From Rhizobium sp. BK376 (lineage in GTDB: Bacteria; Pseudomonadota; Alphaproteobacteria; Rhizobiales; Rhizobiaceae), in assembly GCF_004341625.1 (NCBI RefSeq), contig NZ_SLZG01000004.1, forward strand, positions 372,001 to 436,000: 64,000 bases of DNA. The letters run 5' to 3'. Shown here piece by piece: positions 10,423 to 19,667 of this stretch (the first letter of the stretch is position 1; every line of letters begins with the position of its first letter). Position numbers and translations under genes: made by a program. Below the pieces are notes generated by a model. It saw only the letters and a list, made by a program, of their open reading frames with translations. It was not told the DNA's origin and did not search any database.

Positions 10423-10466
10423 CAAAATAATTTTCACCGCTTTGGGCTATTCGCGAGCTTCGCCGA

Positions 10467-11654
10467 CTAGGCGGCCTCAGTCGAAAACTGATCCACGGCG
10501 GCGATAACGCCGCGTAATTCCGCAAGCCCCTTCAGGCGGCCAATGCAGGAATAGCCCGGATTGACCTTCTTCTCCTGATCGTCGATCAGCAGGTGGCCGT
10601 GATCAGGACGCATCGGGATGACATGATCCGCCCTGCCCTCTGCAGCGCGTCGCCGCTCTTCTTTCCTCAAGACCGAAATCAGCGACACCATGTTGACGTC
10701 GCCGCCGAGATGTTCGGATTCGACGAAGGATCCGTCTGCTTCCTTGCTGACATTGCGCAGATGGGCGAAATGAATCCGGCTTGCAAACCGGCTCGCCATC
10801 GCCACAACATCATTTCCGTGACGCGACCCGTAGGAGCCGGCGCAGAGCGTGATGCCGTTGGCCTCATGATCGACAGCGGCAAGAAGCGTCTCCACATCCT
10901 CCACCTTCGAAACGACGCGCGGCAGGCCGAAAAGCGAGAACGGCGGATCGTCGGGATGGATGGCAAGCCGGACATTGTTCTCGGCAGCGACAGGCACGAC
11001 CTCCCTGAGGAACTCGACCAGATTGGCCCGCATATCCTCGTCCGAAACATCGTCGAAGGCCGCGATATGCCCGCGGATGGTCTCGCGGGTATGGCTGTCC
11101 TCGCCACCGGGAAGGCCGGCGATGATGTTCTTCTCGAGCGTCAGGACGTCGCTCTCGCTCATGCCGGCCAGACGCTTGCGCGCCGCCTCGATCACGTCAG
11201 GCGCGTAGCTGCCTTCGGCACCCTTCCGTTTCAGCACGAAGACGTCATAAGCGACGAAATCGATCATGTCGAAGCGCAGGGCAAAACCGCCTGCCTCCGT
11301 GGGATAAAGCAGGTTTGTCCGCGTCCAGTCGACGACCGGCATGAAATTGTAGCAGACCACGGGAACGCCGCCCTTGCCCAGATTGGCAAGGCTCTTCTTC
11401 CAGGCATCGACATAGCTCCGCCACTTTTCATTGCGCAACTTGATCGCCGAATTGACCGGTATGGATTCGCAGACCGACCATACCATGCCGGCCTTCCTGA
11501 CCAGCGCCATGCGCTCGGCAACGTCATCCGGCGTCCAGACGCGGCCGTCATAGATATGATGTAACGCGGTCACGATACCATGCGCGCCCGCCTGTCGCGC
11601 ATGTGAGAGCTTGACCGGATCTTCGGGTCCAAACCACCGCCAGCTTTCCAGCAT
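10467..11654 (-). CDS. uxuA: Mannonate dehydratase
   Basis: This 395-aa protein has the usual length and sequence character of UxuA: it opens with LESWRWFGPEDPV and carries the LAIHPDDPP and FAHLRN segments of the TIM-barrel family. UxuA dehydrates D-mannonate to 2-keto-3-deoxygluconate in hexuronate breakdown, needs a divalent metal and acts in the cytoplasm. The start at 11654 has a strong Shine-Dalgarno (GAGGAGGAG). It is divergent from a GntR-family regulator gene and an SDR gene, a classic uronate-catabolism arrangement, and ends before a clear intrinsic terminator. Confidence 0.93.
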   Translation of the reverse strand: MLESWRWFGPEDPVKLSHARQAGAHGIVTALHHIYDGRVWTPDDVAERMALVRKAGMVWSVCESIPVNSAIKLRNEKWRSYVDAWKKSLANLGKGGVPVVCYNFMPVVDWTRTNLLYPTEAGGFALRFDMIDFVAYDVFVLKRKGAEGSYAPDVIEAARKRLAGMSESDVLTLEKNIIAGLPGGEDSHTRETIRGHIAAFDDVSDEDMRANLVEFLREVVPVAAENNVRLAIHPDDPPFSLFGLPRVVSKVEDVETLLAAVDHEANGITLCAGSYGSRHGNDVVAMASRFASRIHFAHLRNVSKEADGSFVESEHLGGDVNMVSLISVLRKEERRRAAEGRADHVIPMRPDHGHLLIDDQEKKVNPGYSCIGRLKGLAELRGVIAAVDQFSTEAA

Positions 11655-11668
11655 ATCATCTCCTCCTC

Positions 11669-11748
11669 ATAATGTTGGACAATTAAACGCCAAAAGGCCA
11701 GAAGGCTCAAGCGATAATCGGCATTTGCCAAATTAAGACCAACATAAT
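11669..11748. promoter_or_regulatory. Divergent promoter region with paired GntR-type operator candidates
   Basis: Between uxuA and the regulator gene, ATAATGTTGG at 11669-11678 recurs as ATTATGTTGG on the minus strand (11739-11748), a 9/10 match. Each copy is followed by an AT-rich half that also matches loosely. Two inverted copies 52 bp apart, in the region between a GntR-family gene and its likely target, fit operator sites that repress both directions. Assignment to this regulator is inference. Confidence 0.45.
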
Positions 11749-11778
11749 AGGATGGAGCGACGTATTCAGGGAGTTCTC

Positions 11779-12501
11779 ATGGAAGAAATTCCGCGTCCAT
11801 CGGCGGTCGATGGCGTCGTCCGGCAGATCAGATCGCTGATCCGCGAGCGCGGCATGGTGGTCGGCGATGTCCTGCCGAGCGAGGCCGAACTGGCGGTCAT
11901 GTTTGATTCCAGCCGCAACACCGTCCGCGAGGCTTTTCGGACGCTGAAAGCCTATGGCGTGGCCGAATCGCGCCAGAAGGTCGGCGCCGTCCTGACAGAT
12001 CAGCACCAGATCGCCATGCGCGACCTTTTTTCCTTCGCAATGGAGATCTCGGTCGACGCCTTTCGCGACATCCAGGGCTATCGCCGCCTGACGGAAATGA
12101 ACCTTTTCGACCTGCTGCAGGATAAGCTTTCGGAGGAGATATTTGCCGAGATGGAGGCCATCAACCTCGCCATCCGCTCTGCATCCAGTCCCGAGCAGGC
12201 ATCGGAACTTGATTTCCAGTTTCATCGGATAATTGTCGATGCGGCGGGAAACCGGACGCTGTCTGAAACCTACGGCATGCTGAAACCTGTCATCCAGCGC
12301 ATCATGCTGGCGGGCAAATCGCAGCGCCAAGCACTGGAATCGGTGGCATCGGAGCATGGCGAGATCGTGCAGGCGTTGCGCGCCCGCGATCGCATCGCCT
12401 TCGTCTATCACATGGACCGGCACCTGAACGCCGGGCTTGAATTCATAAGGGACCAGTCGTCCTCCGGCACAGCAGGGGACAGCGGCAAGGAGGATAGCTG
12501 A
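11779..12501 (+). CDS. FadR-subfamily GntR transcriptional regulator (uronate locus)
   Basis: A 240-aa regulator. Residues about 1-70 form the winged helix-turn-helix (LPSEAELAVMFDSSRNTVRE). The remaining ~160 residues form an all-helical FCD domain whose metal or ligand residues can be seen in DFQFHRIIVDAAGN, SEHGEIVQAL and HMDRHLNAGL. Start 11779 was preferred over 11752 because GGGAG lies 5 nt upstream. It is transcribed divergently from uxuA, and its stop overlaps the next start by one base (TGATG), so the two are translationally coupled. It probably represses the locus until a uronate intermediate binds. Confidence 0.88.
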   Translation: MEEIPRPSAVDGVVRQIRSLIRERGMVVGDVLPSEAELAVMFDSSRNTVREAFRTLKAYGVAESRQKVGAVLTDQHQIAMRDLFSFAMEISVDAFRDIQGYRRLTEMNLFDLLQDKLSEEIFAEMEAINLAIRSASSPEQASELDFQFHRIIVDAAGNRTLSETYGMLKPVIQRIMLAGKSQRQALESVASEHGEIVQALRARDRIAFVYHMDRHLNAGLEFIRDQSSSGTAGDSGKEDS

Positions 12502-13286
12502 TGGGAGACTTCACGGGAAAAGCAGCCGTCGTGACGGGCACGACCGGCATCGGCCGCGCGGTGGCGCTGCATCTGGCAGGGAAGGGCGCTTCCGTCGTTT
12601 CCCTCGGCATCGATCAGGCCGCCAATGCGGAGCTCACGGACCTCGCATCGTCGAAGGATCTGCCGATCCGCGTCATTCATGCCGATGTGTCAGTCCCCGA
12701 CAGCGTCCGCGACGCCATGGGCGAAGCGACCTCCCATCTTGGCGGCATCGATATCATCGTCAATGCGGCCGCCATCCACCCATATGGCGACGCCACCAGC
12801 ACGCCGTTCGATGTGTTTCTCCGCTGCATGGCGGTCAATGTCGGCTCCATCCATCTGACGGCAGAATTCGGCGTTCCCGAAATGCGCAAGCGCGGCGGCG
12901 GGGTGATCGTCAATATCTCCAGCGTCCAGGGCTTCGCCTGCCAGCGCGGCGTCTCGGCCTATGTCGCCTCCAAGGGCGCAATCCATGCGCTGACGAGGGC
13001 AATGGCAATGGATTTCGCGCAGGATCGCATCCGGGTCGTGTCGATCAGCCCCGGTTCGGTGCGCACGCCCATTCTCGAACTGGCGGCCCGCACCTTCGAG
13101 GGCGAGGATGCAGACATAGATGCGGTCTTCCAACGCTTCGGCGAGGCGCATCCACTCGGCCGCATCGGCGAACCGGAAGAGGTTGCCGCCCTTGCTGCGT
13201 TCCTGGCCTCGGACCAGGCATCCTTCATAACAGGCTCCGACCACCGGATCGACGGTGGTTTGACGGCCGGCATAGGCGTGCGCTGA
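12501..13286 (+). CDS. SDR-family oxidoreductase, probable uronate/mannonate dehydrogenase role
   Basis: A 261-aa classical short-chain dehydrogenase. It shows the nucleotide-binding motif TGTTGIG near residues 13-19, the VNAAA segment, a catalytic serine in NISSVQG and the YxxxK pair in SAYVASKGA. It ends with the DGG tail common in this family. GGAGG precedes the start and the gene overlaps the GntR stop by one base. With uxuA adjacent, it may interconvert fructuronate and mannonate in place of UxuB. That substrate is inferred only from context. It converges on the peptide-transporter operon. Confidence 0.8.
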   Translation: MGDFTGKAAVVTGTTGIGRAVALHLAGKGASVVSLGIDQAANAELTDLASSKDLPIRVIHADVSVPDSVRDAMGEATSHLGGIDIIVNAAAIHPYGDATSTPFDVFLRCMAVNVGSIHLTAEFGVPEMRKRGGGVIVNISSVQGFACQRGVSAYVASKGAIHALTRAMAMDFAQDRIRVVSISPGSVRTPILELAARTFEGEDADIDAVFQRFGEAHPLGRIGEPEEVAALAAFLASDQASFITGSDHRIDGGLTAGIGVR

Positions 13287-13314
13287 GTCCGGGTAAAGTG
13301 CGCGAAGCCGGCTT

Positions 13315-14064
13315 CTATGCCCGGACAAAACCCTTGCTGGCGATCATCAGGTTACGCGTATAATCCTCCGTTACCACGCCCTGCGACAGCTCCCTTGCGG
13401 TCAGCCGCTCGACAACGGAACCGTTTTGCATCACAGCCAACCGGTCGCACATGTGGGTGACCACGCCGAGATCATGGCTGACCATGACGAAGGTCAGGTT
13501 ACGGTCACGCCGCACCTGTTCCAGGAGATTGAGCACCTCCGCCTGCACAGAGGCATCGAGCGCGGAGGTGGGCTCGTCGAGAAGCAGGATGGTCGGCTCC
13601 AGGATCAGCGCACGCGCAATCGCAACGCGCTGGCGCTGGCCACCCGACAGCTGATGCGGATAGCGGAACCGGAAGCCGTTGCCGAGCCCGACCTCATCAA
13701 GCGCCCGTGTGATCCGGCTCTCGCTGTCGCCGACGCCATGGATCGCCAGGGGCTCGAGCAATAGCCGGTCGATCGTCTGGCGTGGGTGCAGGGAGCCGTA
13801 AGGGTCCTGAAATACCATCTGGACGCTGCGATAGAAATCCTTGCTGCGCCTGGCGCCCTGCAATGTCGTGCCTTCGACCCTGATCGAGCCGCCGCTGACC
13901 GGTGCCAGACCGGCAACAGCCCGCAGCAGCGTCGACTTGCCCGATCCGGACTCGCCGACCAGGCCAAAGGATTCGCCCTCGGCAACATCGATGCTGACTG
14001 CATCGAGTGCGTAGTAACCGTCATAGACGACGCTGAGACTGTCGATGGAAAGGGTCGCGTTCAT
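13315..14064 (-). CDS. Peptide ABC transporter ATP-binding protein (DppF/OppF type)
   Basis: A 249-aa ATPase with Walker A GESGSGKST, signature LSGGQRQRVA and Walker B LLLDEPTSALDAS, followed by the H-loop in VSHDLGVV. ATG 14064 overlaps the stop of the upstream ATPase gene (ATGA), so the two are coupled. It is the last gene of the operon and pairs with the DppD-type ATPase to energise the two permeases. It is shorter at the C-terminus than many DppF proteins, lacking most of the extra domain that normally follows the core. Confidence 0.9.
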   Translation of the reverse strand: MNATLSIDSLSVVYDGYYALDAVSIDVAEGESFGLVGESGSGKSTLLRAVAGLAPVSGGSIRVEGTTLQGARRSKDFYRSVQMVFQDPYGSLHPRQTIDRLLLEPLAIHGVGDSESRITRALDEVGLGNGFRFRYPHQLSGGQRQRVAIARALILEPTILLLDEPTSALDASVQAEVLNLLEQVRRDRNLTFVMVSHDLGVVTHMCDRLAVMQNGSVVERLTARELSQGVVTEDYTRNLMIASKGFVRA

Positions 14065-14894
14065 GCAGCCCACTCCGGCTTGCGGTCGAGGACGGGCAGG
14101 GGATGGCGATCCTCGCCGATCTGGGGCATGCAGCTGAGCAGCCCCTGCGTATAGGGATGCTTGGCATTCCTGAGATCGGATGCCGCCAGTTCCTCGACGA
14201 CCTTGCCGGCATACATGACGAGCACGCGATCGCAGAAGGACGAGACGAGGCGCAGATCGTGCGAGACGAAGATCAGCCCCATGCCGCGCTCCGACACCAG
14301 CTTGTCCATGATGCGCAGCACGTCAAGCTGCACGGTGACGTCGAGTGCGGAGGTCGGCTCGTCGGCGATCAGAAGCTCAGGGCCAGCGATCAGCATCATC
14401 GCGATCATCACGCGCTGACCCATGCCGCCGGAAACCTCATGCGGATGCAGGCCGAAGACTCGGCTGGGATCACGGATCTGCACCGCCTCCAGCATGTCCA
14501 TCACGCGATCGCGCGCTTCCGCCTTGCCGATCCTTTCATGCGCGCGCAGCGTTTCCATGATCTGCCGGCCGATCGTCATGACCGGATCGAGCGAATATTT
14601 CGGATCCTGCAGCACCATGGCGATGCGCTTGCCGCGCAGCTTCCGGCGCTCCCTCGGCGAGGCCTTGAGAAGGTCGATTCCGTTGAAATCCAGCTTGTCG
14701 GCTGTGACGATGCCAGGCGATGCGGTCAGCCCCATGATGGCACGGCCGGTCTGGGACTTGCCGGAGCCGCTCTCGCCGACGATACCGAGGCGTTCCTTGC
14801 CGAGCGTGAAGGAGACCCCGCGCACCGCCTCGATGACGCCGGTACGGGTCGGATAGCGGACGCGGAGATTTTCGACGGTCAACATCGTGCTCAC
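14061..14894 (-). CDS. Peptide ABC transporter ATP-binding protein (DppD/OppD type)
   Basis: About 277 aa, with Walker A GESGSGKS, signature VSGGMGQRVM and Walker B LLIADEPTSALDVT. GTG at 14894 overlaps the stop of the permease gene (GTGA) and has GGGAGAG 6 nt upstream. ATG at 14885 is the alternative start, with a poorer distance to the Shine-Dalgarno. A longer frame reaching 15047 lies inside the permease and is a shadow. It forms the ATPase heterodimer with the DppF-type partner that overlaps its 3' end. Confidence 0.9.
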   Translation of the reverse strand: MSTMLTVENLRVRYPTRTGVIEAVRGVSFTLGKERLGIVGESGSGKSQTGRAIMGLTASPGIVTADKLDFNGIDLLKASPRERRKLRGKRIAMVLQDPKYSLDPVMTIGRQIMETLRAHERIGKAEARDRVMDMLEAVQIRDPSRVFGLHPHEVSGGMGQRVMIAMMLIAGPELLIADEPTSALDVTVQLDVLRIMDKLVSERGMGLIFVSHDLRLVSSFCDRVLVMYAGKVVEELAASDLRNAKHPYTQGLLSCMPQIGEDRHPLPVLDRKPEWAA

Positions 14895-15841
14895 TGGCCG
14901 CTCTCCCTGGGATCCAGCGCATCGCGCAAACCATCGCCGAGCAGGTTGAAACCGAGGCTGACGACGAGAATGGCAATGCCCGGCATGGCCGCTACCCACC
15001 ATTGGTCGAGAATGAAGCGGCGGCCATCGGCGATCATCGTTCCCCATTCCGGCAGCGGTGGCTGGGCGCCGAGGCCAAGGAAGCCGAGGCCGGCGGCCGT
15101 CAGGATGATGCCCGCCATATCGAGCGTGACACGCACGATCAGCGAGGAAATGCAGAGCGGCATGATGTGGCGGAAGATGATGCGAATAGAGGACGCACCC
15201 ATCAGCTGCACCGCCGCTATATAATCAGACCGGCGCACCGTCATCGTCTCGGCGCGGGCGATGCGCGCATAGGGCGGCCAGGAGGTAATCGCGATCGCGA
15301 TGATCGCGTTCTGGATGCCGGGGCCGAGTGCGGCAACGAAGGCAAGCGCCAGCACGAGCTTGGGGAAGGCGAGGAAGATGTCGGTGATGCGCATCAGCAC
15401 CGCATCCGTCCAGCCGCCGGCATAGCCGGAAACCGTTCCGACGATCAGCCCGATCGGCGCGGAAATGATCGCGACCAGCACGACAACAAGCAGCGTCCAG
15501 CGCGAGCCGTAGAGCAGCCTCGAAAGAATGTCCCGGCCCTGATCGTCGGTGCCCAGCCAATAGCCGGGGCTGCCGGGCGGCAGGAGACGCGCGCCCGTCA
15601 GGTCTCCAATTACGGGCGAATGCGGCGCAAGCACGCCGGCGAAGGCAGCGATCAAAAGCAGCGCCACGATGATCAGCAGCCCGACCACGGCAAGGTGATT
15701 GGCCGTAAACTGCCGCCAGGTCACATAGGCGCGGCCGAGCCGCGCCTGGAGGCGCGATTGCGGTCGATCGGACAGAAGCCATTCGCGGCGGCTAATCTTT
15801 GATGTCGAGGGGGGCGGGGTCGAAGTGGCAGGGCTCGTCAT
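14891..15841 (-). CDS. Peptide ABC transporter permease (DppC type)
   Basis: A 316-aa inner-membrane protein. A cytoplasmic N-terminus precedes the first membrane segment (LAVVGLLIIVALLLIAAFAG). Next comes the periplasmic WLGTDDQGRDILSRLLYGSR block typical of DppC/OppC, then the EAA-like loop near the C-terminus (GLGFLGLGAQPP region). It overlaps the upstream permease by 4 bp (ATGA) and the downstream ATPase by 4 bp. The pair of permeases forms the transmembrane channel of the transporter. Confidence 0.92.
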   Translation of the reverse strand: MTSPATSTPPPSTSKISRREWLLSDRPQSRLQARLGRAYVTWRQFTANHLAVVGLLIIVALLLIAAFAGVLAPHSPVIGDLTGARLLPPGSPGYWLGTDDQGRDILSRLLYGSRWTLLVVVLVAIISAPIGLIVGTVSGYAGGWTDAVLMRITDIFLAFPKLVLALAFVAALGPGIQNAIIAIAITSWPPYARIARAETMTVRRSDYIAAVQLMGASSIRIIFRHIMPLCISSLIVRVTLDMAGIILTAAGLGFLGLGAQPPLPEWGTMIADGRRFILDQWWVAAMPGIAILVVSLGFNLLGDGLRDALDPRESGQ

Positions 15842-16905
15842 TTGCGGCGCGTCCTTGGGTCTAGGGTCCGATAGAGAAGATCGGAGAGAAGATTGATGCC
15901 GATGAAGACGGTGCCGATGACGATCGTGCCGCCGAGAACGGCATTCATATCGGCATTTTGCAGCGAATTGGTGATGTAGAAGCCGATGCCGGGCCAGGAG
16001 AACACCGTCTCCGTCAGCACCGATCCTTCCAGCAGCCCGGCATAGGACAGCGCGATAACAGTCACCAACGGAACGGCCGCGTTACGCAGCGCATGCCCCC
16101 AGATGACGCGCCGCTCCGAAAGCCCCTTGGCGCGGACGGCGACGATATATTCCTGCCCCATCTCGTTCAGCATGAAGCTGCGCGTCATGCGGCTGATATA
16201 GGCCAGAGAAAAGTAGCCGAGCAACGATCCCGGCAGGATGATGTGGCGGAACACGTCCCAGAAGACGTCCCACTGCCCCTGCCAGGCGGCATCGATCAGG
16301 AAGAAGCCGGTGATCGGCTCGAACGTATATTCATAGGCGATGTCGATTCGGCCCGGAAACGCCACCCAGTTCAGCTTGGCGTAGAAGATGACGAGTGAGA
16401 TCAGCGCCAGCCAGAAGATCGGCACCGAATAGCCGACGAGGCCGACGACGCGCACCAGCTGGTCGATGACGCTGCCGCGCTTGACGGCGGCAAGCACGCC
16501 GAGCGGAATGCCGATGACCGTCCCGATGATCGTGCCGACGGTCGCAAGCTCCATCGTCGCCGGAAAGGCACGGCGGATATCGTCCATGACAGGATTGGTT
16601 GTCAGAACGGATGTGCCGAAATCGCCCGAGAGCGCCTGCTTCAAATAGATATAGAACTGCTCGTAGAGCGGCAGGTCCAATCCGAGCTCACGACGCGTGC
16701 GCTCGACGACATCGGCGGGCGCCCGGTCGCCGAGAATGGCGAGCACGGGATCGATCGGCACCACGCGGCCGATGAAAAAGGTGACGGCGAGAAGGCCGAG
16801 ATAGGTCGTGACGGCGACGACCAGGAAACGGAGGATGCCCATGGCGATGGGCGCGGCACGGCCCTTTGCGGGCCGTACCTCCATTTTGCGTTCAACGAGA
16901 CTCAA
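15838..16905 (-). CDS. Peptide ABC transporter permease (DppB type)
   Basis: A 355-aa membrane protein with the DppB/OppB pattern. An N-terminal membrane segment is followed by FFIGRVVPIDPVLAILGDRA, a long periplasmic loop, and five further helices with the conserved LRNAAVPLVTVI and ETVFSWPGIG blocks. It is somewhat long because of an insertion between helices (about residues 185-225, the YEYTFEPITGFFLIDA region). The stop overlaps the DppC-type start. It lies 21 bp after the binding-protein gene. Confidence 0.92.
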   Translation of the reverse strand: MSLVERKMEVRPAKGRAAPIAMGILRFLVVAVTTYLGLLAVTFFIGRVVPIDPVLAILGDRAPADVVERTRRELGLDLPLYEQFYIYLKQALSGDFGTSVLTTNPVMDDIRRAFPATMELATVGTIIGTVIGIPLGVLAAVKRGSVIDQLVRVVGLVGYSVPIFWLALISLVIFYAKLNWVAFPGRIDIAYEYTFEPITGFFLIDAAWQGQWDVFWDVFRHIILPGSLLGYFSLAYISRMTRSFMLNEMGQEYIVAVRAKGLSERRVIWGHALRNAAVPLVTVIALSYAGLLEGSVLTETVFSWPGIGFYITNSLQNADMNAVLGGTIVIGTVFIGINLLSDLLYRTLDPRTRRK

Positions 16906-16926
16906 TAAACCGATCCTATCGGAGGA

Positions 16927-18567
16927 TTACTTCGAGATCGGGCCGACGAAGTTGGTGTCGAAGCTCGGGCCGAGCTTGAAGCCCTGCAGCTTCTTGCTGT
17001 AGCCGGCTACTTCCGTCTGCTGAAAGAGGATGACGAACGGGCTCGCATCGAGGAACTTCTTCTGGACGTCCTGATACATGGCGGCGCGCTTGTCGGCATC
17101 CGGCTCGAAGAGGGCAGCCTTCGTCACCTTCTCAAGCTCGGGCGTGGTCCAGTCATTGCGCCATGCCAGCGTCTTGTTCTTACCTTCGTCGGAATTGTCG
17201 GCGTTGGTCGTGAACGTATCGGCGTTGGAGTTCGGATCCCAGTAGTCCATGCCCCAGTTGCCGAAATAGATGTCGTGATTGCGGGCGCGATACTTGGTCA
17301 GCTTCTGCTTGCCGTCACCCGGAATGATCTCAACCTTGATGCCTGCCTGACCGAGCGTCTGCTGGATCGAAGTCGCGACGCTGGTGTCCGGCTCGATGCT
17401 GCGCACGTCCATGGTGACGGAGAAGCCATCAGGCAACCCGGCCTTGGCCAGCAGCTCCTTCGCCTTGGCGACGTCGAGCTTGAAGGGGTTTTCGTCAAGA
17501 GCGCCGAGAACGCCCTTCGGCTCGAAGGTCTGGTGGATTTCGCCGATGCCCTTGATCAGCGTCTTGCCGATCGCGTCGTAGTCGACTAGGTACTTGAAGG
17601 CCTGCTGTACTTCCGGCTTGGCCAGGTTGGCGTTCTTCTGGTTCAAGCTGACATAGTAGACCGTGCCCTTCGGAGCGTTGGTCGAGGCCAGGTCGGCATT
17701 CTTTTCGACGGCGGCAAGGTCGGTCGGCGACAGGTTACGGGCGATATCGATGTCGCCCTTCTCAAGCGCCAGGCGTTGCGCCGAGCTCTCCTTCATGAAG
17801 CGGTAGATTACGCGCGCAAGCTTCGACTTCTCGCCGTAATAATTGTCGTTGCGTTCGAGGACCACGGCCTCGTTGGCGCGCCATTCGCGCAGCTTGAACA
17901 CGCCGGAGCCGGCATAGCCGGTCTTCAGCCAGCCATTGCCGAAATCGTTGTCGTACTTGTAGTCGGCGGTCGGCGTCATCGGCTTGACGTGCTGCATGAC
18001 CAGCTTCTTGTCCACCACTTCAGCGACCGTCGCCGTCAGGCAGTTCAGGACGAAGGACGGCGCATAGGGCTTGTCGACGGTGAAGGTGAAGGTATCCGGC
18101 GCCGTCGCTTTTGCCTTCTCCGTAACGTTGTCGCCGGTCAGGCCGAACTGGGTGAGGATGAAGGCCGGGCTCTTGTCGAGCTTGACGACACGCTCGAAGG
18201 AATAGGCGACGTCATCGGCAGTGATCGGATTGCCGGAAGCAAATTTCAGGCCCGGCTTCAGCTTAAACGTATAGGTCAGATGATCATCGGAAACCGTCCA
18301 GCTCTGGGCGAGGTCGCCTTCGATCTTTGACGTGTCGGCAATGTTCAGCCGCACGAGCAGGCTATAGCTGTTGCCGGTGACTTCGGCGGCCGAAAGCTCA
18401 TAGGCTTCTGCCGGATCCATCGAGATGATGTCGTCGAAGGAAAAACCTTCAACCAGAGTATCCTTCGGCGTCGCGGCAAAGGCGCTCGGTGCCGTCATCA
18501 CGAGGAGGGAGATTGCGGCAGCGGCTGTCAGCAACTGGGCTTTGCGGTTTAGTCTGGCGTAGGTCAT
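16927..18567 (-). CDS. Peptide ABC transporter substrate-binding protein (SBP_bac_5)
   Basis: A 546-aa periplasmic protein of the DppA/OppA family. Start 18567 gives a clean signal peptide (hydrophobic LLTAAAAISLLVMTAPSAFA, cleavage after AFA) and has a GGGGAA element upstream. The frame extends farther upstream to 18666 without a plausible start. The mature part contains the family block LKPGLKFASGNPITADDVAYS. It is the second gene of the operon, after a dipeptidase and before the permeases, which supports di- or oligopeptide ligands. Confidence 0.92.
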   Translation of the reverse strand: MTYARLNRKAQLLTAAAAISLLVMTAPSAFAATPKDTLVEGFSFDDIISMDPAEAYELSAAEVTGNSYSLLVRLNIADTSKIEGDLAQSWTVSDDHLTYTFKLKPGLKFASGNPITADDVAYSFERVVKLDKSPAFILTQFGLTGDNVTEKAKATAPDTFTFTVDKPYAPSFVLNCLTATVAEVVDKKLVMQHVKPMTPTADYKYDNDFGNGWLKTGYAGSGVFKLREWRANEAVVLERNDNYYGEKSKLARVIYRFMKESSAQRLALEKGDIDIARNLSPTDLAAVEKNADLASTNAPKGTVYYVSLNQKNANLAKPEVQQAFKYLVDYDAIGKTLIKGIGEIHQTFEPKGVLGALDENPFKLDVAKAKELLAKAGLPDGFSVTMDVRSIEPDTSVATSIQQTLGQAGIKVEIIPGDGKQKLTKYRARNHDIYFGNWGMDYWDPNSNADTFTTNADNSDEGKNKTLAWRNDWTTPELEKVTKAALFEPDADKRAAMYQDVQKKFLDASPFVILFQQTEVAGYSKKLQGFKLGPSFDTNFVGPISK

Positions 18568-18599
18568 GTTTATTCCCCTGTTTTTGAACTGTTGGTTTT

Positions 18600-19667
18600 T
18601 TAAGCTGCGGCCTTGCCTGTCTCTCCCCAGGCGGATGCGAGGATGCGAAGCCAGTTTTCCCGGCATAGTTTTGCAAGATCGGCGTCACCATATCCGGCGC
18701 CCCTGAGGGCTTCAATCAGCCTCTGGTTGCCCGAAGCGTCGCCGATATCTTCCGGAATTGTTGCACCATCAAAGTCCGAGCCGAGCGCCACGCAATCGAT
18801 CCCCATGCGCTCGACGAGATGATCGACATGGCGCAGCATGGTTTCGATCGGCGTGCCTGCGTCCGAGCGGCCGTCGTCGCGCAGCATCGCGGTCGCATAG
18901 TTCAGCCCGACGACGCCGCGGCTTTCGCGGATCGCATCGAGCTGCTTGTCGGTGAGGTTGCGGGCGACGGGCGTCAGCGCATGCGCGTTGGAATGGCTGG
19001 CGACCAACGGCTGGTCGCTGGTCCTCGCTACATCCCAGAAGCCCCGTTCGGTAATATGGGCAAGATCGATCAGAACGCCGAGGCGATTGCACTCGCGGAC
19101 GAGTTCGAAGCCCGCTTCCGTCAATCCCAGGCCGGTATCCGGCGACATCGGAAAGGCGAAGGGGACGCCGTGCGCAAACACGTTGTTGCGGCTCCAGACC
19201 GGCCCGAGCGAACGCAGGCCCATAGCGTAGAATGTTTCGAGCGCGGCCAGATCGGCGCCAATCGCCTCGCAGCCCTCCATATGCATGACGGCGGCAAAGA
19301 TGCCCTTTTCCATGGACTGGCGGATGTCCGAGGTCGAACGGCAGAGCTTCCAGGCGCCGGCGCGGTCGAGACGCAGCGCGATCGCAGCCATTTCGTTGGC
19401 AATGTCGAGAGATGGCCACCGCTCCAGCGGCGCGGCAAGCGGCGTCACATAATGCCCGTTGCGATCAGGTTCGGCAAAAACCAGATCGCCTGAAGGAATG
19501 TAGATGGCGCAAAGGCCACCCGCGAGACCGCCCGCCCTTGCGCGAGGCGCATCGATGTGTCCTGACGACGTTCCGTCCCTGAATTCGGCGATCGGGTCTG
19601 CCCCGTCGCGGGCATGGGTCCAAAGTCTCAGGAGAACGTCGTTATGACCATCGAATACAAGCTGCAT
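18600..19667 (-). CDS. Membrane-dipeptidase-family (M19) metallopeptidase
   Basis: A 355-aa enzyme of the renal dipeptidase family. Zinc ligands and neighbours are visible as DGHNDVLLRLW at the N-terminus, HMEGCEAIG near the middle, then DLAHITERGFWDV, ASHSNAHAL and GSDFDG. It has no signal peptide, so it is probably cytoplasmic. Family members cleave dipeptides, including some with D-residues. It is the first gene of a peptide-uptake operon, so imported dipeptides could be split on entry. Start 19667 fits AGGG 6 nt upstream better than the adjacent ATG at 19670. Confidence 0.9.
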   Translation of the reverse strand: MQLVFDGHNDVLLRLWTHARDGADPIAEFRDGTSSGHIDAPRARAGGLAGGLCAIYIPSGDLVFAEPDRNGHYVTPLAAPLERWPSLDIANEMAAIALRLDRAGAWKLCRSTSDIRQSMEKGIFAAVMHMEGCEAIGADLAALETFYAMGLRSLGPVWSRNNVFAHGVPFAFPMSPDTGLGLTEAGFELVRECNRLGVLIDLAHITERGFWDVARTSDQPLVASHSNAHALTPVARNLTDKQLDAIRESRGVVGLNYATAMLRDDGRSDAGTPIETMLRHVDHLVERMGIDCVALGSDFDGATIPEDIGDASGNQRLIEALRGAGYGDADLAKLCRENWLRILASAWGETGKAAA

